7,180 nucleotides of DNA from Candidatus Aminicenantota bacterium (GTDB lineage: Bacteria; Acidobacteriota; Aminicenantia; Aminicenantales; Saccharicenantaceae), in contig DSDX01000051.1 of assembly GCA_011048485.1 (NCBI GenBank), forward strand, positions 1 to 7,180, given 5' to 3'. This document shows, piece after piece, positions 1 to 5,981 of the stretch. Within the stretch, counting starts at the first letter, position 1. Every line of letters begins with the position of its first letter. The notes below the pieces were generated by a model. That model made no database searches, was not told where the DNA came from, and saw only the letters and a list, made by a program, of their open reading frames with translations. Made by a program: the position numbers and the translations under genes.

Positions 1-1
1 G

Positions 2-688
2 CTCTATCTCATGGCTGACATCCAGGTCGAGGTGGCTAGGGTCCCCGAGTATGAGTCGGCTTTCAAGGCCTTGATCGCCGCCCTCGAGAAATCTGGGTTC
101 TCTATGGATTTCTATACCTATGTCACCGACGACAGCCATTATTACGTCATCTGCGGGCTCGAGCGGGGCTACGGCTCGGTCGACGGCCTGCAGAAGGCCT
201 GGCGCGACGCGGCCGCGGACATGGGACTCTCGACGTTCCAGGCCCTCCAGGCCCGAATGGCGGCCGGCGAGATCAGCCGGACCATGCGCTTCTGGACGCT
301 CCGGACCGACCTGTCCTTCTTGCCCTCGCCGGAGCGCCTGAAGCCTGGTGAGGCCGGCTACTATACCTGGGATTACGTTTGGCTCATCCCCGGCAAGGAG
401 GCGGAGTTCGAGGCCCTCAACCGGGAATGGATCTCGCTCAGCGCCGATCGCGGGGCCCGCGACCCCTTCATGACCTACCAGGGCGGGTACGGCAACGATG
501 AGCCGGTCTATGTCTGGTTCGAATACGGCAAGTCCGCGGCCGATTATGCGGCCGCTGAGGAGGCCTACTGGGCCTTGATGGGTGACGCGGGCGCCGACCT
601 GTCCAAGCGGACCCGGGCCCTCATCCGCAGGCTTGACGCCAAGACCGGCCGCTACAGGCCCGACCTGTCCTATGCGCCCGGCCGCTAG
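2..688 (+). CDS. Hypothetical protein with two tandem alpha/beta repeats (5' end probably outside the window)
   Basis: I do not recognise a named family. The frame is open from the first bases (codons CTC TAT CTC precede the ATG at 11) and no ribosome binding site is visible in the 10 bases before that ATG. The residues before and after it (LYL-M-ADIQVEV) read like one continuous beta strand, so the true start, perhaps with a signal peptide, is probably upstream. Numbered from the ATG, the protein has 225 residues and two similar halves. Unit A (about 1-75) runs strand, VPEYESAFKAL helix, FYTYV strand, YYVICGLE strand, then a helix. Unit B (about 118-200) repeats this order with DYVWLIPGKEAEFEAL, FMTYQ, VYVWFEYG and a helix. 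Duplicated units of this kind resemble dimeric alpha+beta barrel (ferredoxin-like) proteins, which is an inference. No catalytic motif is evident. It ends in TAG at 686-688 and is separated from the next gene by 129 bases. Confidence 0.75.
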   Translation, partial: LYLMADIQVEVARVPEYESAFKALIAALEKSGFSMDFYTYVTDDSHYYVICGLERGYGSVDGLQKAWRDAAADMGLSTFQALQARMAAGEISRTMRFWTLRTDLSFLPSPERLKPGEAGYYTWDYVWLIPGKEAEFEALNREWISLSADRGARDPFMTYQGGYGNDEPVYVWFEYGKSAADYAAAEEAYWALMGDAGADLSKRTRALIRRLDAKTGRYRPDLSYAPGR

Positions 689-787
689 CCGCCGCGAACC
701 GCCGAGAAACACGGCCCCGGCCCGTCCCCTGCCCCGCTTCGGCGCTCCGGGAACCGGCCGCCGATCCGAGCCGATCGGCCCAGATCC

Positions 788-796
788 TGCTAAAAT
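788..796 (+). promoter_or_regulatory. Extended -10 promoter of the GemA-like gene
   Basis: TGC-TAAAAT is an extended -10 element: TG, one base, then a hexamer matching TATAAT at 5 of 6 positions. It stands out in a very GC-rich surround. There is no good -35 box at the expected place (about 768-773), which extended -10 promoters can tolerate. That place partly overlaps the palindrome GCCGATCGGC (770-779), a possible operator. Transcription would start near 803, giving a leader of about 15 bases. Confidence 0.5.
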
Positions 797-802
797 ACAA
801 AT

Positions 803-809
803 AGAGAGG
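803..809 (+). promoter_or_regulatory. Ribosome binding site of the GemA-like gene
   Basis: AGAGAGG lies 8 bases before the ATG at 818. It fixes the start of the GemA-like gene. Confidence 0.6.
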
Positions 810-817
810 CATCGCCC

Positions 818-1210
818 ATGGCGGCTTCGAAGCTTGACCAGAAGAAGCTGGCTCTCGTCCACATCGTCAAGAAAGAGCTCGGCTTGAGCGATCCGGTCTA
901 CCGGTCCATTCTCGAGCGGGTCGCGGGGGTCCGGAGCGCCAAGAACCTGGACGACCGTGGGTTCCGCAGGCTCATGCGCTTCTTCGTCCGCAGCGACTAT
1001 TTCCGGGCCAACGCCAACGGCATGACCCTGAAGCAGAAGCTTTTCATCAAGTCCCTGGCCAGCGATCTGGGCTGGGACCCGTCCCATCTGCGCAACTTCA
1101 TCCGCAAGTACTATCAGCAGGACGGATTGGAGGCGCTGGACCGCCGGACGGCCTCGAAGCTGATCGAGTCTTTAAAGGCCGTCCTGGCTCATGAGACCCG
1201 GACCGTATGA
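818..1210 (+). CDS. Phage Mu GemA/Gp16-like regulatory protein
   Basis: The 130-residue product has the two-part pattern of the GemA/Gp16 family (Pfam GemA, formerly DUF1018). The N-terminal part (about 4-55) is KLALVHIVKKELGL, then DPVYRSILERVAGVRSAKNL and a helix ending FRRLMRFF. The C-terminal part (about 69-125) is MTLKQKLFIKSLASDLGW, LRNFIRKYY and a helix TASKLIESLKAVL. In phage Mu, GemA is an early protein reported to alter host gene expression and DNA supercoiling. That is knowledge of the family, not something shown here. The ATG at 818 has AGAGAGG 8 bases upstream. The gene stands alone with its own promoter; the flanking genes are not phage genes, so it is either a domesticated phage gene or a prophage remnant. 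It is intact, with no frameshift, and its base composition is like that of its neighbours. The molecular role in this organism is unknown. Confidence 0.85.
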   Translation: MAASKLDQKKLALVHIVKKELGLSDPVYRSILERVAGVRSAKNLDDRGFRRLMRFFVRSDYFRANANGMTLKQKLFIKSLASDLGWDPSHLRNFIRKYYQQDGLEALDRRTASKLIESLKAVLAHETRTV

Positions 1211-1360
1211 GGGCCTTCTCCACCCTCACCGGCGAGGGCGCCGTCCGCCCGGCTTTCCGGAATCCGTCGTCACAGCGATGATCGCTGGCATGATGCAGGC
1301 CAGCATGACGGCCGCCGGAATGGCTTGGCTGGCCTCCTTGGCGGGCTTTCCGGTCCGGAG
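1211..1360. other. Convergent intergenic region (GemA-like gene and permease tail to tail)
   Basis: Two genes converge on this 150-base gap. It contains two modest hairpins: CCCTC(1223-1227)/GAGGG(1234-1238) with a 6-base loop, and GCTGGC(1284-1289)/GCCAGC(1299-1304) with a 9-base loop. Neither is followed by a T-run on either strand, so a classical intrinsic terminator is not evident and Rho-dependent ending is possible. A 30-codon hydrophobic frame (ATG 1278 to TAA 1370) has no ribosome binding site and is not called as a gene. Confidence 0.5.
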
Positions 1361-3778
1361 TCACTCATAACGCAGCGATTCGACGGGATTGGCCCGGGCC
1401 GCTTTCCTCGCCTGGAGGGTCACGGTCGTCAGGGCGATGATCAGGGCGAAGACCGCGGAGCTGACGAAGACGAGCGGGGACAGATCGGTCCGGTACGCGA
1501 AATTCTGAAGCCAGTTCCTCAGCACGGCGTAACTGACCGGCCAGGCGATGACATTGGCGGCGAGCACCCACATCAGAACATCCCGGGAGAGGAGCAGGAT
1601 GATCCCCGGAGCCGAAGCGCCCATGACCTTGCGGATCCCGATCTCCTTGATCCTCTGCTCGGTGCTCAGCGAGGACAGGCCCCAAAGTCCGAGGCCGGTG
1701 ATGAAGATGCCGAGAAACGTCAGCGCGCCGATGAGCTGCCTGAGGCGCTCCTCCTTCCCGTAGAACCTTTGGAAATCGTCGTCCAGAAAGAAATATTCGA
1801 AGGGGTACTCGGGAAAGAGGCGGGCCCACGTCCGCTCGGCGAACCGGACCATGTCCCGCAAACCGCCGGCCTCGACGGAGAGCGTGAAGTAGCCGATGGG
1901 CCGCCCTCCGGCCCGGAAGTGCTGAAGGACAAGCGGTTCGATAGGGCTCTGGAGTCCCATGTAGTGGAAGTCCTTGACCACGCCGATGATCGGCCGGGCA
2001 TCCTCGTCGCCGCCCAGAACGATCTCCCTGCCCAGGGCGTCCTCGGGCGAGGCCCAGCCGAGATCGCTGACGGCGGTCTCGTTGAGGAGAACGGCTCCCG
2101 CGGCATCGGACGGCATGGCCCTATCGAACGTCCGGCCCCCGACGAGTTCGATCCCATACTGACTCAGGAAATCGAAGTCCAGCCCCAGATCATAGAAGGC
2201 CCGCTTGTGGCTCCAGTCTTCGTCCGACTTGCGGACGGAGTTCTGGGTCATGCCCCGTCCGGGAACCCAGGTGGACACGGAGATCCGCTCGATCGCGGGA
2301 TGACGGGCGAACTCCTCCTTCAAGGACAGGGCTCGGTTCGTTATGTTCTCGAGGGCCGAGGCCGGCACTTTCATTCCCGAGCCGGCCCTGAGGACGATGA
2401 GGTCCTCCGTTTTGAATCCGAATTGGCGCTGATCCTTCATGAACGAGATCTGCCTGTTGATCAGTAAGGCGCAGATGATGAGAACAGAGGCGACGGCGAA
2501 CTGGAGGGTGACGAGGGCCTTGCGCACGACCTGGCTTTTCGCCCCCGACGGCGTGATCCCTTTGATGATCTGTTCCGGGGAAAAGCGGGCCATGAAGAAC
2601 GCCGGATAGCTCCCCGCGCCCAGGCCCGCGACCAGGGTCAGTCCGCCGAAGAACAGGACATACACCGGTTTGAGGATATCCCGGCTCTCCAAGGAGAGCC
2701 CGACAAGGTTTTGGAACGCGGGGACAGCGATGACGGTGAGCCCGATGGCCCCGGCCAGGGCCAGCAAGATGATCAGGAGCGCCTCGCCGGCGAACTGCCG
2801 GACGAGCTGCATCCGGGTCGCGCCCACGACCTTCCGGATCCCGACCTCGGTAGCCCGTTGGATGGACCGCGCCGTCGACAGATTGACGAAGTTGAAGCAG
2901 GCGATGAAGAAAACGAAGCTGCCGATGACCGACAGGATCAGGAGGTTGGTGGCGTTTCCCGGGGGCTTGATCTCGCCGCCCAGCCTCGACCGGAGATGGA
3001 TGTCGGTGACGTTCTGGAGCATATACCGGTAGTCCCATCCCGGGGATTCGAGCTCATCCGCCAGCGGTTGGATCTGCTCTTCGAACCGGCGGGGATCACT
3101 TCCCTCGGCCAATTCCACGTAGGTGTAAAATTCGTTTTTCGTCCAGTTCTCCTTGGTGAACGCCTGGTCGCCGGCGAATCTATCAAAGGAGGCGATGAAG
3201 TTGTATCCGAGATGGGAATTGTTCGGAGCGTCCGGGACGACCCCCGTCACCTCGTAGTCGGTGTCGCCGATCGCCAGGCGCCTGCCCAACGGACTGACGG
3301 CGCCGAAATATTTCCGCCGCATCGTCTCCGTGACCAGGAGGGTGCCGGGCCGGGAGAGCGCCGTGTCCGGATTCCCGGCGGACAACCGGATCCCGAAATA
3401 AGGGATGAACTCAGGATCGCCGTAAAGAATCCCGTCCTCCTGAAAGATCCTATCCTGGAAGGCGACCACTTGGTTGGATTCCCGGGCGAACCGGACGATC
3501 CGTTCGACCTGGGGGAAGCGGTCGTGAAAGGCCAGAGCGGCGGGAGCCGAGATCTGGGCCGACTCCCAGGTCGCGTCCTCTCCCCTGATGCTCAGGGCGA
3601 CCCGGTATTTGTCCTGGGCTTCGGGAATGAAACGGTCATAGGTCAGTTCGAAGTGAACGTAGAAGAAGAGCAGGAAACAGGTGGCCATCCCGGTCGCCAA
3701 TCCGAACACGTTGACCGCGGAATAGCCTCGATGCCTGGCCAGTCGCCTGAAAGCGTACTTGAGTTGGTTCTTGAACAT
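1361..3778 (-). CDS. ABC transporter permease, MacB/FtsX type with two FtsX domains
   Basis: This is an 805-residue inner-membrane permease of the MacB/FtsX superfamily, which usually pairs with a separate ATPase to work on extracytoplasmic substrates such as peptides, lipoproteins or drugs. Visible order: a cytoplasmic start MFKNQLKYAFRRLARHRGYS; TM1 (about 21-42); a first periplasmic MacB-like domain (about 45-275); TM2-TM4 (about 279-299, 331-351, 371-396); TM5 (about 422-441); a second periplasmic domain (about 445-675); TM6-TM8 (about 681-703, 727-748, 768-788); and the tail ARKAARANPVESLRYE. The two FtsX blocks carry matching loops, EVGIRKVVGA (311-320) and EIGIRKVMGA (712-721), which shows an internal duplication. 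The longest frame begins with a TTG at 3838, but that codon is the -35 box of a good promoter. ATG 3778 is chosen because GGGAGG precedes it by 5 bases and the family motif begins there. No ATPase lies in the window, and the substrate cannot be named. Confidence 0.93.
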   Translation of the reverse strand: MFKNQLKYAFRRLARHRGYSAVNVFGLATGMATCFLLFFYVHFELTYDRFIPEAQDKYRVALSIRGEDATWESAQISAPAALAFHDRFPQVERIVRFARESNQVVAFQDRIFQEDGILYGDPEFIPYFGIRLSAGNPDTALSRPGTLLVTETMRRKYFGAVSPLGRRLAIGDTDYEVTGVVPDAPNNSHLGYNFIASFDRFAGDQAFTKENWTKNEFYTYVELAEGSDPRRFEEQIQPLADELESPGWDYRYMLQNVTDIHLRSRLGGEIKPPGNATNLLILSVIGSFVFFIACFNFVNLSTARSIQRATEVGIRKVVGATRMQLVRQFAGEALLIILLALAGAIGLTVIAVPAFQNLVGLSLESRDILKPVYVLFFGGLTLVAGLGAGSYPAFFMARFSPEQIIKGITPSGAKSQVVRKALVTLQFAVASVLIICALLINRQISFMKDQRQFGFKTEDLIVLRAGSGMKVPASALENITNRALSLKEEFARHPAIERISVSTWVPGRGMTQNSVRKSDEDWSHKRAFYDLGLDFDFLSQYGIELVGGRTFDRAMPSDAAGAVLLNETAVSDLGWASPEDALGREIVLGGDEDARPIIGVVKDFHYMGLQSPIEPLVLQHFRAGGRPIGYFTLSVEAGGLRDMVRFAERTWARLFPEYPFEYFFLDDDFQRFYGKEERLRQLIGALTFLGIFITGLGLWGLSSLSTEQRIKEIGIRKVMGASAPGIILLLSRDVLMWVLAANVIAWPVSYAVLRNWLQNFAYRTDLSPLVFVSSAVFALIIALTTVTLQARKAARANPVESLRYE

Positions 3779-3783
3779 GACCG

Positions 3784-3789
3784 CCTCCC
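3784..3789 (-). promoter_or_regulatory. Ribosome binding site of the ABC permease
   Basis: On the minus strand GGGAGG lies 5 bases before the ATG at 3778. It supports this start over upstream TTG/ATG codons at 3838, 3814 and 3805, none of which has a comparable site. Confidence 0.7.
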
Positions 3790-3809
3790 GCCTGGCTTCG
3801 TTCATCGTG

Positions 3810-3838
3810 ATCATACCAGAAGATTTCCCGGGTATCAA
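3810..3838 (-). promoter_or_regulatory. Sigma-70-type promoter of the ABC permease
   Basis: On the minus strand TTGATA (3838-3833, 5 of 6 to TTGACA) is followed by a 17-base spacer and TATGAT (3815-3810, 5 of 6 to TATAAT). TGG directly before the -10 makes it an extended -10. Transcription would start near 3803, leaving a leader of about 25 bases that contains the ribosome binding site. The promoter lies inside the longest possible reading frame, which argues against the TTG start at 3838. Confidence 0.72.
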
Positions 3839-3853
3839 CTAAGTTTATAGTTG
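3836..3853. promoter_or_regulatory. AT-rich dyad, candidate operator at the divergent control region
   Basis: CAACTA (3836-3841) and TAGTTG (3848-3853) form a perfect 6-bp inverted repeat around a 6-base AT-rich centre. It overlaps the upstream half of the permease -35 box and lies between the two divergent promoters, so a dimeric regulator bound here could affect the permease and possibly both genes. No regulator gene is present in the window. A second -10-like hexamer TATAAA (minus, 3849-3844) lies within the dyad. Confidence 0.4.
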
Positions 3854-3876
3854 TCCAGGTACGGCCCGCCGGCGCA

Positions 3877-3906
3877 TTGACCGCGGGCGTTCGCATCTGG
3901 TATGGT
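3877..3906 (+). promoter_or_regulatory. Promoter of the glycosyltransferase operon
   Basis: TTGACC (3877-3882, 5 of 6 to TTGACA) is followed by an 18-base spacer and TATGGT (3901-3906, 4 of 6 to TATAAT), with TGG just before the -10. The predicted transcription start near 3913 leaves only about 11 bases before the ATG at 3924. That leader contains AAGGGA (3915-3920), a ribosome binding site set unusually close to the start (3 bases). Confidence 0.55.
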
Positions 3907-3923
3907 TCGCGGCGAAGGGAACG

Positions 3924-5981
3924 ATGTCCGAACTCGGGCCCATCATTCAGGCCCTGACGAGGCCCGGCGGCCGCGAGGAGCCGGCCTTCGCCTTCGATCC
4001 TGTTTCGGGCGGCGCCGCCCAGAGCCTCAACGCCGCCTTCCTGATCCTCCTCCAGGGCCCCTCTCACCCCGACCACGCCAGGGCCGGCGAATACCTCGAG
4101 GCGGCACGGGGCTCTCCGGACTGGGACGAAGCGGCTTGCTTCTATCTCGAGGGCACGGCGCACATAGCGGAGGAGATCGCCGAGGCTCGGCGCGACGATC
4201 CCGGGTTCGCCCACCGCCTCGAAAGCCTCACCGTGTGGGCGGCCGATCCGCGGAATTTGACCGACGGCCGCAAAGCGGCGGAAGCGTTCTGGGCCGTCTT
4301 CTTCCCCGAGGCGCTTGGGATCCTGAGCGACAGGACGGGACGCCTCCAGGCCCTGCGCGCCAGGCGCCGGGTGTCCATCGACCGTCCGAATCCCTCGCCG
4401 CTCGCCGACCCCGCCCGGGAGCTCCTCTTCACCGCGAACGCGCTCCTGACCGCGCCTTCCGAGGCCTCCGATCGGGGCTCGCCCGGGATCGACGAGGACC
4501 TGATGCGGGCGGCCCGCGCCGCCGGCCGGGAGCCACAACTCTTCTGGTACGACCATCCCATCCCTCTCGGCGGCCGGCCGGAGAACAACGAGATCCTCCA
4601 CGGTCTCGGGGGACTCGAAGAGGCCTTCAGGTTCGAGCGCGAGCGGGGCCGGATAGACCCCGGAGAAAGGCCCGTCTGTCTGCTCTCAGTCTCGGTAACG
4701 CACGCCGGCCTCCATCATCTCGCCCGAAGATACATCCGGGAGGAGATCGGACGCCGCGGCGGCCTGAGCTCCCTGGACCTGTTCGCGTTCACGGAGACCG
4801 ACACGCGGAGGATCGTCGCGGATGTCCTCGCCCCGGCCCGGGCCCGCTACCTCAGCAGCCCGCCGGCCGAGAAGGAGCTCGGCGTGTTCGGCGTCGACGG
4901 GGAGTACGGCCGGCACTACAGCTTCCTCAAGGCCGTGGCCGCCTTCTGGAGCGTCCTCGTCGATTCCCGCGTCCGGGCGACCTTCAAGATCGACCTGGAC
5001 CAGGTCTTCCCCGAACAGGAGCTCGTCGCCGAGACGGGGCGCTCAGCCTTCGAGCATTTCCTGACCCCGCTCTGGGGGGCCCTGGGCCGCGACGCCCTCG
5101 GTCGGCCGGTCGAGCTGGGCATGATCGCCGGGGCCCTGGTCAACGCCTGCGACATAGCCGGATCGCTATACACGCCCGACGTCCCTTTCCCCGACCGCGA
5201 CCCGTCCTATGACGAATTCGTCTTCTGCGGCGCCATGCCCCAGGCGCTCTCGACGGAGGCGGAGATGATGGCCCGCTACGGCCGAGGCGGTCCGGACGGG
5301 CAAGAGGCTTGCCTCGAGCGCGTCCACGTCACCGGCGGCACGAACGGCATCCTCGTGGACAGCCTGCGGCGCCACCGCCCGTTCACCCCGTCCTTCGTGG
5401 GCCGGGCGGAGGATCAAGCCTACATCCTCTCCGCCCTCGGCGGCGACGGTCCCCGGCTGGCCTACCTGCACCAGGACGGCCTCGTCATGCGGCACGACAA
5501 GGACGTCTTCGCCAGGGAAGCCGTGGCCGCCGCCCGCCTCGGCAAGCTCATCGGGGACTATGTCCGGATCCTCTACTTCTCCGCCTACGCCCGGGTCGTC
5601 GCCAAAGACGTCCGTGAGCTGAAGGACCGGATCGATCCGTTCACCGGCTGCTTCGTGTCCGCCATCCCGGCGACGGTCGTCCATCTCCGCTTCGCGCTCA
5701 AGGCGGCCTCGCTCTTCGCCGCCGGGGACGACGCGGACGGGGACCGGTTTGTCCGCGAGGGCGCCTCGCGCATCCGCAAGGCCTTGGCCTTCGCCTGCGG
5801 CGAGGACAGCGCCCTTCGGCGGACCTACCTCGCGGAGCGCGCGGGTTGGGACCTTTTCTACGCGACGCTCGCCGCGCTCGAAGGAGCCCTAAGCCGCGAG
5901 GATCCTTTCGCCCGGGGCCTTCGCGAGAGGGCCCGGGCCATCGTCGAAAACTGCCGCATCCCGACCGAAAGGAGAGACTGA
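3924..5981 (+). CDS. Large glycosyltransferase-like protein (GT-A-type motifs), family not recognised
   Basis: The product is 685 residues and soluble, with no signal peptide or membrane segment. I cannot assign a named family. Residues 1-200 are mostly helical and of unknown role. A conserved-looking block follows: FWYDHPI (207-213) and ENNEILHGL (220-228). From about 250 a GT-A-like fold is suggested by a hydrophobic strand PVCLLSVSVTHAG, by FKIDLDQVF (354-362) whose D357-L-D359 looks like the metal-binding DxD, and by VTGGTNGILVDSL (469-481) leading into SFVGRAEDQAYILS (490-503), which resembles the catalytic ED region of inverting GT-A enzymes. HQDGLVMRHDK (516-526) offers histidines for metal or substrate. 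The remainder (about 530-685) is helical. The ATG at 3924 has AAGGGA 3 bases upstream. The stop overlaps the next gene's start (TGATG), so the two are co-translated; that partner is a clear glycosyltransferase, which supports a sugar-transfer role here. Donor and acceptor are unknown. Confidence 0.72.
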   Translation: MSELGPIIQALTRPGGREEPAFAFDPVSGGAAQSLNAAFLILLQGPSHPDHARAGEYLEAARGSPDWDEAACFYLEGTAHIAEEIAEARRDDPGFAHRLESLTVWAADPRNLTDGRKAAEAFWAVFFPEALGILSDRTGRLQALRARRRVSIDRPNPSPLADPARELLFTANALLTAPSEASDRGSPGIDEDLMRAARAAGREPQLFWYDHPIPLGGRPENNEILHGLGGLEEAFRFERERGRIDPGERPVCLLSVSVTHAGLHHLARRYIREEIGRRGGLSSLDLFAFTETDTRRIVADVLAPARARYLSSPPAEKELGVFGVDGEYGRHYSFLKAVAAFWSVLVDSRVRATFKIDLDQVFPEQELVAETGRSAFEHFLTPLWGALGRDALGRPVELGMIAGALVNACDIAGSLYTPDVPFPDRDPSYDEFVFCGAMPQALSTEAEMMARYGRGGPDGQEACLERVHVTGGTNGILVDSLRRHRPFTPSFVGRAEDQAYILSALGGDGPRLAYLHQDGLVMRHDKDVFAREAVAAARLGKLIGDYVRILYFSAYARVVAKDVRELKDRIDPFTGCFVSAIPATVVHLRFALKAASLFAAGDDADGDRFVREGASRIRKALAFACGEDSALRRTYLAERAGWDLFYATLAALEGALSREDPFARGLRERARAIVENCRIPTERRD
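5969..5974 (+). promoter_or_regulatory. Ribosome binding site of the family-2 glycosyltransferase
   Basis: AAGGAG lies 6 bases before the ATG at 5981, inside the last codons of the upstream gene. It selects this start over the in-frame ATG at 5846, which would add 45 Arg/Pro-rich residues read from the upstream gene in another frame. Confidence 0.75.

Larger units (their letters stand above)
689..817 (+). other. Intergenic region between the repeat protein and the GemA-like gene
   Basis: This 129-base gap has no convincing coding frame. The first two thirds is C/G-rich with no T-run terminator. The 3' part holds a 10-bp palindrome GCCGATCGGC (770-779), followed by a promoter-like AT-rich patch and the ribosome binding site of the downstream gene. 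Confidence 0.6.

Noticed and set aside
818..1210. Window as part of a Mu-like prophage
   Set aside because: Only the GemA-like gene has phage ancestry. None of the other genes is a phage structural, replication or lysis gene.
1223..1304. Hairpins as intrinsic terminators for the convergent genes
   Set aside because: The stems are only 5-6 bp, and neither is followed by a run of T on either strand.
1229..1360. Open frame continuing in phase past the permease stop on the minus strand, with a hydrophobic stretch
   Set aside because: The permease ends at the family's usual ARANPVESLRYE tail. The extension has no start codon near the AAGGAGG-like site at 1339-1333, so I treat it as chance.
1325..2467. 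Long plus-strand frame opposite the permease (380 codons)
   Set aside because: It mirrors the permease coding frame, is rich in Gly, Asp, Glu and Pro, and has no domain or ribosome binding site. It is an antisense shadow created by high G/C at third positions.
2711..3850. Second long plus-strand frame opposite the permease (379 codons)
   Set aside because: Same antisense shadow pattern. It also runs across the permease promoter and start.
3636..4601. Minus-strand frame of 321 codons crossing the divergent promoter region
   Set aside because: It spans the 5' ends of two divergent genes and both of their promoters, with low-complexity composition and no family motif.
3902..5212. Plus-strand frame of 436 codons overlapping the large glycosyltransferase-like gene
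   Set aside because: It is an Arg/Pro/Gly-rich frameshifted reading of the true gene, and its ATG lies within the -10 element of the operon promoter.
5846..5980. Upstream ATG at 5846 as start of the family-2 glycosyltransferase
   Set aside because: The added 45 residues are Arg/Pro-rich and come from out-of-frame reading of the previous gene. ATG 5981 has AAGGAG at the correct distance and a TGATG overlap.
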